The notes beneath the pieces were generated by a model. It was not told where the DNA came from, did not search any database, and saw only the letters and a program-made list of their open reading frames with translations. Position numbers and translations under genes: made by a program. Shown here one piece after another: positions 45,733 to 55,474 of a stretch of 64,000 nt of DNA; within the stretch, counting starts at the first letter, position 1, and each line of letters starts with the position of its first letter. Origin of the DNA: an uncultured Methanomethylovorans sp. (lineage in GTDB: Archaea > Halobacteriota > Methanosarcinia > Methanosarcinales > Methanosarcinaceae); the NCBI RefSeq assembly GCF_963678545.1, contig NZ_OY782870.1, positions 1,984,001 to 2,048,000 on the forward strand, given 5' to 3'.

Positions 45733-46476
45733 ATGATGAGTATGGATTCACAATCATACAGATTACTTGCGATTCAAATAGGAGATATATTAAAAGACTC
45801 TACAACACTTAAAGAAATAGATAGAGCCGCTAAATCAATATTTTCATTTGATATAGATCATTTTCCAAATGATTCAATTACATCTCAAAGAGGACAAAGA
45901 ATACATGACTGGATATTAACCTTAGCAAAACAAAGAATGCCTGCTGAAGAGCGTAACAGGCAATTAAGCTGCTTTTTGGAATTAATTGTTTTGGAAGATG
46001 ATAAAAAGAATATCTTTGAACTTATAAAAAAAACAGGTTTCACGTTTACTGAAGATAAAGAAATAAGTGAATTTCAGAATAGAAACTTTCATCCTGAAAT
46101 ATTGAAAAATTGCAAGCCATTGTATTTAGATGGTCATTACTTTCATGCAGTTTTTGAGGCAGCAAAGATATATCATCAACTTGTTCAGGAAAAATCTCAT
46201 AATTCAGAAGATGGTCAAAAATTGATGCTTAATGCATGGGACCCTGATAAAGGAACCTTAAAAGTTACAAAATGCGTTTCTGTAACCGATAAGAATGTTC
46301 AGCAAGGAATAGCATTTTTATCTGCGGGCTTGATGCGTGCTGTAAGAAATCCTACAGCACATGAACCGGCACACTTGTGGCCAATTTCAAAAGAAGAGTG
46401 CCTTGATATTTTGAGTTTTATATCGTTTTTGCTGAAAAAACTCGATGAAGCTACATATTTTAATGTAAATACATGA
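45733..46476 (+). CDS. TIGR02391/Ymh family protein with HEPN-like RNPTAH motif
   Basis: Protein of 247 residues with a basic N-terminal half and a C-terminal helical domain resembling the TIGR02391 (Ymh) family. Near residue 210 it contains RNPTAHEP, an R-x4-H motif as in HEPN ribonucleases. Family members often sit near type I restriction systems. No such genes are adjacent here, but the stop codon is followed two bases later by the same phased TACCAA element that follows the hsdM fragment and fic. The start is uncertain (ATGs at 45733, 45736, 45742); no binding site. The gene is AT-rich compared with its neighbours. Confidence 0.7.
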   Translation: MMSMDSQSYRLLAIQIGDILKDSTTLKEIDRAAKSIFSFDIDHFPNDSITSQRGQRIHDWILTLAKQRMPAEERNRQLSCFLELIVLEDDKKNIFELIKKTGFTFTEDKEISEFQNRNFHPEILKNCKPLYLDGHYFHAVFEAAKIYHQLVQEKSHNSEDGQKLMLNAWDPDKGTLKVTKCVSVTDKNVQQGIAFLSAGLMRAVRNPTAHEPAHLWPISKEECLDILSFISFLLKKLDEATYFNVNT

Positions 46477-46478
46477 TT

Positions 46479-46513
46479 TACCAAAACCTACCAATTTCTA
46501 CCAAATTGGTAGT
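46479..46513. repeat. Phased TACCAA element, copy 3
   Basis: TACC begins at 46479, 46489 and 46499, then inverted TTGGTA at 46506-46511, two bases after the Ymh stop codon. Identical architecture to copies 1a and 2 some 45 kb away. Confidence 0.7.
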
Positions 46514-46736
46514 TGTCAAACAGAGCCAACTGAAATATAAATTGCAGAGGAGGTAGAAAGAAAAATTGAATTCAAAAACATACTGATTTCCAGTTTTTTG
46601 CTTCAAACATATAATTACAGGTTCCCGTAGAAGTCACTAGAGTGTAATAAAAAGTATGTTATTATAAGCATTTAAAATATAAAACCCCTTTATTTCCACT
46701 GGAACTCTTAACAAATTGCCCCATAAAAAGAGGAAA

Positions 46737-47486
46737 TCAATCCGGACCTGTAGATGAATTATCTGTCAGATTCCCGCAAGCCTCACAGTCATCCCTGCAT
46801 TTGACTGCAAAAATATCCATCCTGCTGTTGAGTCCGTCCCACACGAGTAACCCTTCCAGAGGTTCACCCATCCTAAGAAGGCACTTGAGTACTTCATTTG
46901 CCTGAAGCATACCGATTATGCCGGGAGTCACACCGATGACAGGAAATACCTCTTCAGGAGGAGTATGTGGAAAAACACAGTTCAGGCAAGCAGTTTTACC
47001 AGGAATGACAGTCATTACCTGGCCGTCAAAACCTCGGATTCCCCCATGTACAAGAGGAATACCGGTCTGCAGAGCCGCATTATTGAGCAGATACCTTGCA
47101 GAGAAATTGTCAAGGGCATCGACAATGATGTCAGCATCCTTTACAAATTCCAGAACATTGTCTTCGGTGATACTCACGTGCCTGGTAATGACATTAATAT
47201 TAGGATTTATTTCCCTTAGTTTTTCTTCGATTGACAAAACCTTCGGCTTTCCAATGTCCTTTTCCCAGTGCAGCACCTGACGATTCAGATTTGTCTGCTC
47301 CACAACATCACGATCAGCAATATCAATGCAGCCAACACCGGCAACTGCAAGATAAAGTGCTATGGGGCAACCCAATCCACCCCCGCCGGCAATGAATACA
47401 CGGGATCTTTTCAACCGTTCCTGGCCTTCTTCATTGAACATCATTATTTGGCGCTGGTATCGCTGCAATTCCTGTTCACTTAGCAA
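46737..47486 (-). CDS. ThiF/MoeB/HesA-family E1-like adenylyltransferase
   Basis: Adenylates the C-terminal glycine of a ubiquitin-like sulfur carrier. The 249-residue protein has the nucleotide loop AGGGGLGCP, the adenylate contact region DALDNFSARYLLN, and two Cys pairs (CLNC and CRDDCEAC) for structural zinc. The TTG at 47486 is chosen as start (MLSEQELQRYQRQI, GAGGAG seven bases upstream); an ATG 12 codons earlier is possible. No rhodanese domain. The nearby ThiS-like protein at 53776-53970 is the only candidate carrier in the window. A TTCACAATTGTGAA palindrome lies 50 bases upstream. Confidence 0.9.
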   Translation of the reverse strand: MLSEQELQRYQRQIMMFNEEGQERLKRSRVFIAGGGGLGCPIALYLAVAGVGCIDIADRDVVEQTNLNRQVLHWEKDIGKPKVLSIEEKLREINPNINVITRHVSITEDNVLEFVKDADIIVDALDNFSARYLLNNAALQTGIPLVHGGIRGFDGQVMTVIPGKTACLNCVFPHTPPEEVFPVIGVTPGIIGMLQANEVLKCLLRMGEPLEGLLVWDGLNSRMDIFAVKCRDDCEACGNLTDNSSTGPD

Positions 47487-47535
47487 GGTTTCACTCCTCT
47501 TTGAATTACTTTCATACTTCATTTAATCTAAGTTG

Positions 47536-47549
47536 TTCACAATTGTGAA
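47536..47549. promoter_or_regulatory. Palindromic operator TTCACAATTGTGAA before the E1-like gene
   Basis: A perfect 14-base palindrome 50 bases upstream of the ThiF/MoeB start and about 20-25 bases after a TATA-like TTTAAA stretch near 47562-47567 on the minus strand, so it would cover the transcription start. Related sites occur upstream of nadA and of tRNA-Cys. Confidence 0.65.
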
Positions 47550-47596
47550 TGTATTTTAATGGTTTAAACTTTGTGGTTAGTATCGACATCATTGTA

Positions 47597-48250
47597 TCAA
47601 GAGATATGACTAAGAGCCTCTCTGATAATAGTAATGAATTCCCTGGTTTCACGTTGTACATCATCACTGCATACCACTGCGGATATTGCTACCAGGCTAT
47701 CAGCACCATTTTCAATTACTACCTTGCAGTTCTCTTTGTTTATTCCGCCTATGGCAACTATTGGGATATTGATCGCATTTTTAACATCCATTATCCTTTT
47801 AGTGCCAATGCCCTTTCCTGCATCACTTTTAGTGGCTGTGTCGAATATAGGGCTAAGCCCTACGTAATCGGCACCACTGTTTTCAGCTTCTATAGCCTCA
47901 TCAATGTCATGGACAGTTAGACCTATGATCTTGTCAGCACCAAGGATCTCTCTTGCAACATCTATTGGCATATCATCTTGACCAATGTGCACTCCATCTG
48001 CATCCACTGCTAAAGCAACATCTATCCTGTCATTGACCAGAAATATAGCATCATCACCGCATATTGCCTTGATCTGCAATGCTTCTGAGATCATCTCTTT
48101 TGTGCTTTTCTTTTTCTCTCTGTACTGCACTATTTTACACCCGGATACGACTGAATCCTGCACATCGGATAAAGTCCCTTTCTTTGATAGACCGGAGTCA
48201 GTCACAAGATAAAAGTCGATCTCTGTAAGCAGTTCCTTTTTAGTGGCCAT
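47597..48250 (-). CDS. thiE: Thiamine-phosphate synthase
   Basis: Couples hydroxymethylpyrimidine diphosphate with thiazole phosphate to thiamine phosphate. A TIM barrel of 217 residues with [39 protein letters not shown] and the phosphate-binding [10 protein letters not shown]. The ATG at 48250 with AAGGGGGA upstream is preferred to a GTG five codons earlier. thiM ends 21 bases before it, and the two are one operon. Confidence 0.96.
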   Translation of the reverse strand: MATKKELLTEIDFYLVTDSGLSKKGTLSDVQDSVVSGCKIVQYREKKKSTKEMISEALQIKAICGDDAIFLVNDRIDVALAVDADGVHIGQDDMPIDVAREILGADKIIGLTVHDIDEAIEAENSGADYVGLSPIFDTATKSDAGKGIGTKRIMDVKNAINIPIVAIGGINKENCKVVIENGADSLVAISAVVCSDDVQRETREFITIIREALSHIS

Positions 48251-48271
48251 AGGTCCCCCTTCCACATTAAT

Positions 48272-49057
48272 TTAACATTCTTCGAAATTCATCATCTTTT
48301 CTGCTTTCTCATCAGAGAGATTGAATACTTCGTCATATAAATTTACCTTGAAGCTTCCCGGACCACGTGAGATCGCGGCTGCAAGTTCGCCTACGATTCC
48401 AAAGTAACAGAGTGCATCTTTTGATGCATCACAATGATCTGGATTGACAGCGGCAAATGAACCTATCACTGAAGCTGCCATGCATCCTGTTCCCACAATG
48501 GACCCCATTTGCTCATGGCCATTTTTGACAATAAATGTCTTTTTGCCATCGCTGATAATATCTTCTTTTCCTGTCATGACAACAGTACAGTATTTCGCTA
48601 TTGCAAGCTCATTTGCGATCTGTTTAGGATCAGCATTGATAGAAGTTGCCTCGACACCTTTTGTCTGAGCTTTTTCACCTGCAAGTTTTGCGATCTCGGA
48701 ATAATTGCCTTTGATTATATCAACATGAACAGAATCTATGATCTTTGCAGCCATATAATCTCTGAACTTGGTTGCACCTACTCCAACTGCATCTAACACT
48801 ACAGGTATCTTTTTCTCATTTGCAGCTTTTGCAGAAAGAATCATCGCATCAATAAGCTCATTTGTCAGAGTTCCTATATTAAGTACAAGAGCAGATGAGA
48901 TGCGTGTCATATCCGCGCATTCATCGGGTGCATGTGCCATTACAGGCAGAGCACCGAAGGTGCGTGTGATATTTGCACAATCATAGATCGTAACCCAATT
49001 TGTGATATGGTGTATCAGCGGTTTTGTTTCTTTTATTTTTTTCAGGGGTTCCTGCAT
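48272..49057 (-). CDS. thiM: Hydroxyethylthiazole kinase
   Basis: Phosphorylates hydroxyethylthiazole, the salvage step that feeds ThiE. A ribokinase-fold protein of 261 residues; [24 protein letters not shown] is the family N-terminus, [13 protein letters not shown] the thiazole site region, and [17 protein letters not shown] near 195 holds the catalytic Cys/anion hole. GAGGAG precedes the ATG. I see no thiamine riboswitch upstream. Confidence 0.96.
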   Translation of the reverse strand: MQEPLKKIKETKPLIHHITNWVTIYDCANITRTFGALPVMAHAPDECADMTRISSALVLNIGTLTNELIDAMILSAKAANEKKIPVVLDAVGVGATKFRDYMAAKIIDSVHVDIIKGNYSEIAKLAGEKAQTKGVEATSINADPKQIANELAIAKYCTVVMTGKEDIISDGKKTFIVKNGHEQMGSIVGTGCMAASVIGSFAAVNPDHCDASKDALCYFGIVGELAAAISRGPGSFKVNLYDEVFNLSDEKAEKMMNFEEC

Positions 49058-49151
49058 TATTACTCCTCGGCCACGCTTAAGGCGTTCTTAGTACATTAAT
49101 GTCATTTTATCCTACTACAAAAATATGTGTCCATTATGAAGAGGCAGATTA

Positions 49152-51209
49152 CTAACTTTCGGTTGATTGAAAGCTATGCACAGGGATCGTAAAAGTAAAT
49201 GTACTGCCTTTACCAAGTTCACTTTCTACCCATATCTGTCCTCCATGAAGAACAACTAATTTCTTAGCAAGAGCAAGTCCAAGACCCGTTCCTTCATATT
49301 TTTTGGATACTGATGAATCTAGCTGGCTGAAAGGTTTGAATAGCTTTTTCTGATTCATTTTAGAAATTCCGACACCTGTATCTTGTATAGATATGTATAC
49401 CATATCCACATCCATTTTTGTTTTAAGAATCACAAGGCCTCGATCCTCAGTGAACTTGATGGCATTACCGATCAAATTGTATAATACTTGATTGATCTTT
49501 CCTTTATCTACCTCTACGTAGCAAGGGTCAGACTCTAAACTAATCTTTAACGTGATTCCTTTTTTAGCTGCAAGAGATTGCATGTTATCTAACATCTCTT
49601 TCAGAAGGCTTTCCATAGACAAAATTTCGGTATGCAGTTGAGCCTTTCCAGCTTCTATTTTAGAGATGTCCAGAATATCGTTGATTATGTTCAGCAGATG
49701 TTTTCCACTATTTGATATATTCCTTAAATATCTGCCCTGTTTTTCATTCAGATCGCCGGTGTATCCTTCAAGAAGCACATCTGAAAAGCCAATTATAGAG
49801 TTGAGAGGTGTTCTTAGCTCATGACTCATATTGGCCAGAAACTCGCTCTTCGCTTTGTTAGCTGCTTCTGAATCTAATTTTGCATTCCTCAGATCTGTTA
49901 TGTCAACTCCATATTCTACAGCACCTATCACGTTGCCAAAATCATCTTTAATTGCAGAAACAAAGATCTGAAAAGCTTTTCCTGTTCTTATTTCGCGCAT
50001 ATCATTTGGTGATGTCTCATAAAGCATTGTTTTTCCTGTCGAAAGAACTTCTTTTATTTTACACCATGAACAAGGAGAGGATTTTTGCATAAACACTTCG
50101 TAGCATTTCTTTCCAATAATATTGTCCAGAGAATCAGAGGTTGAGAATTTTGATCCGAAATGAGCCTTATTCAGGACAATGATATTGTAGTCAGTGTCCA
50201 CCGAATAAAGGGTTCCTGGAAGAATATCGATTACAGACTGGAGCAGTTTTTTGTTCTTCTGCAATTCCTGATTAATTCTTTTCGTTTCTACAGCATTCCA
50301 CACAGAATCCATGAGTAAAGTAATTTGAAGTACATCGGTATCGTCGTAATCTGATTCTTTGTTAGCTACCCCAACAACAACAACTATCTCCCCATTTTTG
50401 AAAATAGGCACTGTCATAAATCTATGAAGTACAACATGTCCTTTAGGGTATCCTCTTTTCAGTGGATCTGAAGCATGAAAGTCATTTATGACTATTGCTT
50501 TGCGCTGCCTTACCACTTCTCCCCATATACCTGTATTCTCCAGTTTATAGTTAGTCTGAGGCGCAACAATCATACATTCTTTCATCACGACTTTTGACCA
50601 TGTATTGAGAGTGAATTCCATTCTTTCTTCACTATAATGGTATATGTAACCAATTTTACTCTGAGTAAGTTTGATCGCTTCACCAAGTGCAAAATCAAGA
50701 AAATCCTGAACTGAGTCAGATTTGTATTGCAAAATGGACAAAAGACATCTTAATCGCTCCTCTCGTAGGCGAAGGTTCTCTTCGGCTTCTTTTTTTTCGG
50801 TAATATCTAATATCACTCCCTGATAATGAGTGATTTCTCCATTGTCATTCCGTTTCACAACTGTACGATCATCTATCCACCTAGTTTTACCATCAACAGT
50901 TAATATTCGATACTCTTGGGTAAAATCAGTTGCTCCTTTTTCGGAATATGTTTTAACTTCTAAAGCAACTCTTTGCAGGTCGGCAGGATGTATTATATTT
51001 TCAAAGATAACCTTTTTTGATAAAAAATCGTTAGCAGAGTAGCCAAATTGTGATACATTCTCAGAAACATATTCGACAGGCCACCCTTCTTCAGCTTTCC
51101 ATAAAAAGAAAACTACTGGACTATAAGTTACTATTTCCTCTAATAGACTATTATTATGGCAAGGATATTGATTTTTAGAATAGATGGGATTATTTTGGTT
51201 GTAATCCAT
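49152..51209 (-). CDS. Soluble PAS-GAF-PAS histidine kinase
   Basis: Sensor kinase of 685 residues with no membrane segment. PAS 1 (about 25-140) has the [15 protein letters not shown] text also seen in the PAS/GAF protein at 26-29 kb. A GAF domain lies at about 150-320, PAS 2 at 330-450 with a SPCSWCK Cys pair that could bind heme or sense redox, then HisKA with His in [12 protein letters not shown] and HATPase with [14 protein letters not shown] and [11 protein letters not shown]. Domain order is like MsmS-type kinases of Methanosarcina, which bind heme in GAF. The ATG at 51209 follows GAGG; one seven codons earlier is less likely. Confidence 0.9.
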   Translation of the reverse strand: MDYNQNNPIYSKNQYPCHNNSLLEEIVTYSPVVFFLWKAEEGWPVEYVSENVSQFGYSANDFLSKKVIFENIIHPADLQRVALEVKTYSEKGATDFTQEYRILTVDGKTRWIDDRTVVKRNDNGEITHYQGVILDITEKKEAEENLRLREERLRCLLSILQYKSDSVQDFLDFALGEAIKLTQSKIGYIYHYSEERMEFTLNTWSKVVMKECMIVAPQTNYKLENTGIWGEVVRQRKAIVINDFHASDPLKRGYPKGHVVLHRFMTVPIFKNGEIVVVVGVANKESDYDDTDVLQITLLMDSVWNAVETKRINQELQKNKKLLQSVIDILPGTLYSVDTDYNIIVLNKAHFGSKFSTSDSLDNIIGKKCYEVFMQKSSPCSWCKIKEVLSTGKTMLYETSPNDMREIRTGKAFQIFVSAIKDDFGNVIGAVEYGVDITDLRNAKLDSEAANKAKSEFLANMSHELRTPLNSIIGFSDVLLEGYTGDLNEKQGRYLRNISNSGKHLLNIINDILDISKIEAGKAQLHTEILSMESLLKEMLDNMQSLAAKKGITLKISLESDPCYVEVDKGKINQVLYNLIGNAIKFTEDRGLVILKTKMDVDMVYISIQDTGVGISKMNQKKLFKPFSQLDSSVSKKYEGTGLGLALAKKLVVLHGGQIWVESELGKGSTFTFTIPVHSFQSTES

Positions 51210-51554
51210 TAGAATGGACCTCACATACATATTCAGATTGATGTTTATTGTCCTAAATTTATACGAGTATGATATTCTCGAAATATATCTTGCTAGTATT
51301 AAATATGTTCGATATATGCATTAAATTATCAGTCAATTTATATAAATACTGCTTTATTTTACTGCTAGCTCTTCTTTTAAATCTGAAAAAGAGACTATGC
51401 AAACAGATGAGATATATTTGCATAATTGGTACATAACTTGTTGTTTTAGACTACAGCTTAAATTGATGCTATGTATCGGAGGGTAAAGTTTACAATAATG
51501 AAGTGTTGTTTAATTAACAATTGTGAATACAAAAAGGTTGTGACTTTGATCAAT
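51210..51554. other. Divergent intergenic region before nadA
   Basis: Contains the promoters of the leftward histidine kinase and of nadA. Apart from the palindrome at 51514 and an open frame that runs into nadA without family resemblance, nothing is seen. Confidence 0.5.
51514..51527. promoter_or_regulatory. Palindromic operator-like site before nadA
   Basis: TTAACAATTGTGAA, one base from the perfect palindrome at 47536, ends 27 bases before the nadA ATG. Its place suits control of nadA, possibly by the regulator of the sulfur genes. Confidence 0.5.
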
Positions 51555-52457
51555 ATGATTGAAAAACTACGAGACAGAATTCTGCAATTGAAAGAAGAAC
51601 GAAATGCTACGATACTGGCACACAATTACCAGATCCCTGAGGTACAGGACATAGCTGATATAGTAGGCGATTCACTTGAACTTGCCCGTGCTGCAAAGTC
51701 CATTGAATGTGATGTAGTTGTTTTTTGCGGTGTAGATTTCATGGCTGAAACTGCCTGTCTCCTTAACCCCGAAAAAACTGTACTGCTACCTTCCATCGAA
51801 GCATGCTGTCCAATGGCACAGATGATCACAGCTGATGAAGTACGCATGCTTCGTAGAAGATTCCCTGATGCTGTTGTAGTAAGCTACGTAAACACCACTG
51901 CAGAAGTGAAAGCAGAGAGTGATATTTGTTGTACGTCCTCAAATGCTATTAAGGTAGTAGAATCACTTGATGAAGAACAGGTCATATTCTTGCCTGATAA
52001 AAATCTTGCCGGGTACGTTGCACGTTTTTCTTCAAAAGAGATCCTGCCCTGGCAAGGATATTGTTTTGTACATGACAGGATCACACCAGACGACGTATTA
52101 AAAGCACGCCGAAATCACCCGGATGCAAAACTGCTTGTCCATCCCGAATGCAGACCGGAAGTAATTGATATGGCAGATCTCGTATTCTCCACATCAGGCA
52201 TGATTAAACACGTCTGTTCAACACCAGATAAAGAATTCATTATAGGCACTGAGATCGGCATCCTACACGGAATGAAAAAGCAATGCCCTGAGAAGATATG
52301 TTATCCCCTATCGCCACAGGCAATATGCATCAACATGAAAAGGACCGATCTTACCAAGGTCTGTGAATCACTGGAGTTGCTCCAACCCAGGATAACTGTG
52401 CCAGAGGATGTATCAATCAGGGCATGCAAAGCAATTGAAAGGATGCTGGCGGTGTAA
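51555..52457 (+). CDS. nadA: Quinolinate synthase A
   Basis: [4Fe-4S] enzyme that condenses iminoaspartate with dihydroxyacetone phosphate to quinolinate, the NAD precursor. The 300-residue protein starts MIEKLRDRILQLKEERNATIL and keeps the cluster Cys (near 80, 165 and 260: GVDFMAETACLL, CHP-type HPECRP region and SPQAICINMKR) and the AHNYQ motif. The start at 51555 fits the family; a TTG three codons earlier is possible. nadB or nadC is not in the window. An IS element is inserted 58 bases downstream. Confidence 0.93.
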   Translation: MIEKLRDRILQLKEERNATILAHNYQIPEVQDIADIVGDSLELARAAKSIECDVVVFCGVDFMAETACLLNPEKTVLLPSIEACCPMAQMITADEVRMLRRRFPDAVVVSYVNTTAEVKAESDICCTSSNAIKVVESLDEEQVIFLPDKNLAGYVARFSSKEILPWQGYCFVHDRITPDDVLKARRNHPDAKLLVHPECRPEVIDMADLVFSTSGMIKHVCSTPDKEFIIGTEIGILHGMKKQCPEKICYPLSPQAICINMKRTDLTKVCESLELLQPRITVPEDVSIRACKAIERMLAV

Positions 52458-52515
52458 AATGGCATTTAGAATTTATGCCAGTATGAAAGTCAGTTAATGC
52501 CCTCAGGCAAATATC

Positions 52516-53395
52516 GAGCCTGTATCAAAACTATAAATACTATTTCTCTGAATGTTATTGTGGGGATATGAATGGAATTCAGAGAACTCTCTGATGATCA
52601 ATGGAAGTTTATAAAGCCACACTTGCCACCACAACCAATTACCGGAAGAAAGAGAGCTGATGACCGTAAGGTCATCAATGGTATTCTCTTTGTTCTGATA
52701 ACAGGTTGCAGATGGGGAGATATGCCAGCTATTTATGGTTCCCAGGCAACTGCCTGGAGAAGGCTGAAAAGGTGGTCAGAGGAAGGTATATGGAACGAGA
52801 TAATGGAATCCCTTCGGGATTCCGCTTACCAGAAAGGTAAGTTCTCATTGGATACAGTGTGTATCGATAGCAGTTTCATTGAAACTAAAAAAGGGGAGAT
52901 GACTCCTCGTACAACGGTCACAAGAAAAGAAAAGGCATAAAGATCCATGCATGTGTAAGTTGTGAAGGTTTTCCACTTACAATCCAAATATCTTCTGGAA
53001 AAGAGCACGATAGACAGCACTTCATTGAAGTTATGGAGGATATTAAGGTTAAGACCGATGGAAGACCAAGGACAAGACCTCTTGAAGTTCTGGCAGACGC
53101 TGCGTACGACGATACAGAAATCAGGCAGTACTTAAGGTCCAGAGCTATCAAAAGCAACATACCGATCAATACAAGGAACAGTAAAAGAAAGAAAAGAGGA
53201 AGACCTACTCGATTTGATGAAGAAACATATTATTACAGAGGAACTATAGAACGATTCTTTGCATGGTTGAAGATGGGATTTAGAAAATTAGCAAGTAGAT
53301 ATGAACGTCTTAATGTGGTTTTCAAAGGATTGTTAGATATTGCATGTTTCCTGTTGTGTTGGAAAAAGGTGTGAGTGAAGTTTTGAAATAGGCTC
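52516..53395 (+). mobile_element. IS5-family insertion sequence, 880 bp
   Basis: Ends are imperfect 16-base inverted repeats GAGCCTGTATCAAAAC (52516-52531) and, on the other strand, GAGCCTATTTCAAAAC (53380-53395), 14 of 16 identical. Both ends are flanked by ATC (52513-52515 and 53396-53398), a likely 3-bp target duplication. It carries a two-frame transposase and sits between nadA and a GIY-YIG gene. The clean ends suggest fairly recent insertion. Confidence 0.88.
52572..53374 (+). CDS. IS5-type DDE transposase in two frames (-1 frameshift)
   Basis: First part, 52572-52940, is the N-terminal DUF4096-like domain (FRELSDDQWKFIKPHLPP) plus the first catalytic Asp in CIDSSFI. Second part, in the -1 frame and open from 52889 to 53374, continues DDSSYNGHKKRKGIKIHA and carries the second Asp (VLADAAYDD) and the Glu in RGTIERFFAWLKMGFRKL. 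The frames overlap at AAAAAAGGGG (52887-52896); slipping of the second AAA codon by one base keeps full pairing. That is how related two-frame IS5 elements express a fused transposase, so this may be active and not broken. Confidence 0.85.
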
Positions 53396-53426
53396 ATCAT
53401 TAAATCAAATTCTTATATAAAAGTAA

Positions 53427-53726
<300 letters not shown>

Positions 53727-53734
53727 TCTAAAAA

Positions 53735-53773
53735 AAAGCACCCTTTCTTCCGCTAAATATAAAAAAAGGTGCT
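53735..53773. terminator. Bidirectional terminator
   Basis: AGCACC and GGTGCT pair around a T-rich then A-rich interior, between the convergent GIY-YIG and ThiS-like genes. A-runs and T-runs lie on both sides. Confidence 0.6.
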
Positions 53774-53775
53774 CT

Positions 53776-53970
53776 TCACCCACCATAAACAACACGTATG
53801 ATTTGCAGTTCATCCTCATTACACAGAGTCGTATCTTCGGGAATAATCTGATCGTTCATTACCACTATCACTGAACTTTGATTGATACCTAATTGATGCA
53901 GCAGCCTGTCTACCCTTGTGGAACTTATTTCAATCTCTTCGGTTTCGCCCGAAGGTAATTTGACTTTCAT
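53776..53970 (-). CDS. ThiS/MoaD-like ubiquitin-fold sulfur carrier ending in Gly-Gly
   Basis: Protein of 64 residues with a beta-grasp pattern (MKVKLPSGETEEIEI, VDRLLHQLGINQSSVIVVMNDQIIPEDTTL) and a C-terminal VVYGG. The bare Gly-Gly end is the form that E1-like enzymes adenylate and convert to a thiocarboxylate. It is the last gene of the operon tRNA-Cys, sepCysS, metY, metX, 16 bases after metX. In Wolinella a comparable carrier (HcyS) next to metY gives its sulfur to O-acetylhomoserine. The same role here is inferred from context; SAMP-type protein tagging or thiamine/molybdopterin use are alternatives. Confidence 0.85.
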   Translation of the reverse strand: MKVKLPSGETEEIEISSTRVDRLLHQLGINQSSVIVVMNDQIIPEDTTLCNEDELQIIRVVYGG

Positions 53971-53986
53971 GATCTCACTTTCTTTG

Positions 53987-55471
53987 TCATTTGCGCTTTT
54001 TTGGATTTGTGCATCGTCCGAGCAATGTACTTAGGCTGTCGCTTGAGACGATTCCTACAAGCTGCTTTTTGTCATCGACCACAGGAAGAGCTGAAATGAC
54101 TTTTTCTTCCATTAGCTTGGCAACCTTTGCGATCGATTCTTCGGGAGTTGCGGTAAAGACATGACGGGAAATGATCTGCTCAAGGCTCTGGTACCCAAGT
54201 GCAACCGCTTTGGCTATATCCCATGAAGTAACGATACCTGCAAGCTGTCCGTCTTCTCCGATAACCGGCAAATGGTTAACTGCATTTTCGATCATTATTC
54301 TGGCTGCATTATGCATGGATGATTGTTCACTGATAGTGGGGCTGTCCTTCATCACATCACGGACCAGTAACCTGTCGAGGAACTGGCTGATCATATAATT
54401 CAGCTGGCCGGATTCCAGCAGAAAAGCATCATGCCCATAGTTAGAGCGTATCTCGCAGTACTGGACCTCAATATCATTGGCAGTCAATGCACTTATGATC
54501 TCTTCGGACTGATATGGAGGGTAAAGCCAGTCAGAACTTACAGATATGATAAGAAATGTCGGTCCCACCTTCGAAAATCCAGCTGCTAGAGATCCATTGA
54601 TGCTAAGATCAAAGTAATCTATAGCTTTCGTGATATACAGGTAGGAATTTGCATCGAAACGCTTGGTAAATGATTCTCCCTGATGGTGCAGATAACTTTG
54701 AACCTGGAACTCTGTGGAAAAATCATATCCTATTGCCTCTTTATTCTGCAGATTGCGGCCAAACTTGTTATGCATGGAAGCATCCGAAAGATAGGTGATA
54801 TGACCTATCATTCTTGCAAGTGCCAGGCCGCGTTCCGGAATTGTGCCGGTGGAATATTCTCCTTTGTTCCACTTTGGGTCGGCCATGATAGCCTGCCTAC
54901 CCACTTCATTGAAAGCTATCTGCTGAGGAGTGGAACGCGCTGTTGTCGCTATTGCAACAATCTTACGTACCGTTTCCGGGTAGGAAGCTGACCACTGTAA
55001 AGCCTGCATTCCACCCATTGATCCTCCCACTACAGCCAATAGATGCTGGATACCAAAGTGATCAATAAGACGTTTCTGCAGGTTGACTATATCACCAACT
55101 GTGATTAGGGGAAACGAAAGACCGTATTTTTCTTCGGTTTTCGGGTTAATGGATGAAGGGCCTGTTGTCCCGTTACAGCCACCGAGGATGTTGGAACTGA
55201 TAACAAAATAATCATCCGTATCCAGTGCCTTTCCTGGCCCTATAAGTGTCTCCCACCATCCGGGCCGGTCCTCTCCTTCATGATAACCTGCAGCATGAGC
55301 ATTGCCGGAAAATGCATGGCAGACAAGGATTGCATTACTTTTATCCGTGTTAAGCCTTCCATATGTCTCATAAGCTATCGTAACAGGACTGAGGGTTGCA
55401 CCACTTTCTAGGACCAACGGCTCATCAAAGGTCAGGTGTTCTGTTCTTGTTATGCCGACCGATCTTTGCAT
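53987..55471 (-). CDS. metX: Homoserine O-acetyltransferase with C-terminal CBS pair
   Basis: Makes O-acetylhomoserine from homoserine and acetyl-CoA. The 494-residue protein is an alpha/beta hydrolase with nucleophile Ser in VVGGSMGGMQALQW near 145, Asp in SVSSDWLYPP and His in YGHDAFLLE. From about 375 to the end lie two CBS domains (HLPVIGEDGQLAGIVTSWDI, ALPVVDDKKQLVGIVSSDSL), likely sensing a nucleotide or SAM; this fusion is common in methanogens. It starts three bases after metY, so coupling is tight. Confidence 0.95.
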   Translation of the reverse strand: MQRSVGITRTEHLTFDEPLVLESGATLSPVTIAYETYGRLNTDKSNAILVCHAFSGNAHAAGYHEGEDRPGWWETLIGPGKALDTDDYFVISSNILGGCNGTTGPSSINPKTEEKYGLSFPLITVGDIVNLQKRLIDHFGIQHLLAVVGGSMGGMQALQWSASYPETVRKIVAIATTARSTPQQIAFNEVGRQAIMADPKWNKGEYSTGTIPERGLALARMIGHITYLSDASMHNKFGRNLQNKEAIGYDFSTEFQVQSYLHHQGESFTKRFDANSYLYITKAIDYFDLSINGSLAAGFSKVGPTFLIISVSSDWLYPPYQSEEIISALTANDIEVQYCEIRSNYGHDAFLLESGQLNYMISQFLDRLLVRDVMKDSPTISEQSSMHNAARIMIENAVNHLPVIGEDGQLAGIVTSWDIAKAVALGYQSLEQIISRHVFTATPEESIAKVAKLMEEKVISALPVVDDKKQLVGIVSSDSLSTLLGRCTNPKKRK

Positions 55472-55474
55472 ATA

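Noticed and set aside
49058..49151. Thiamine (TPP) riboswitch before thiM
   Set aside because: The conserved CUGAGA-type core and partner bases are not present in this short spacer.
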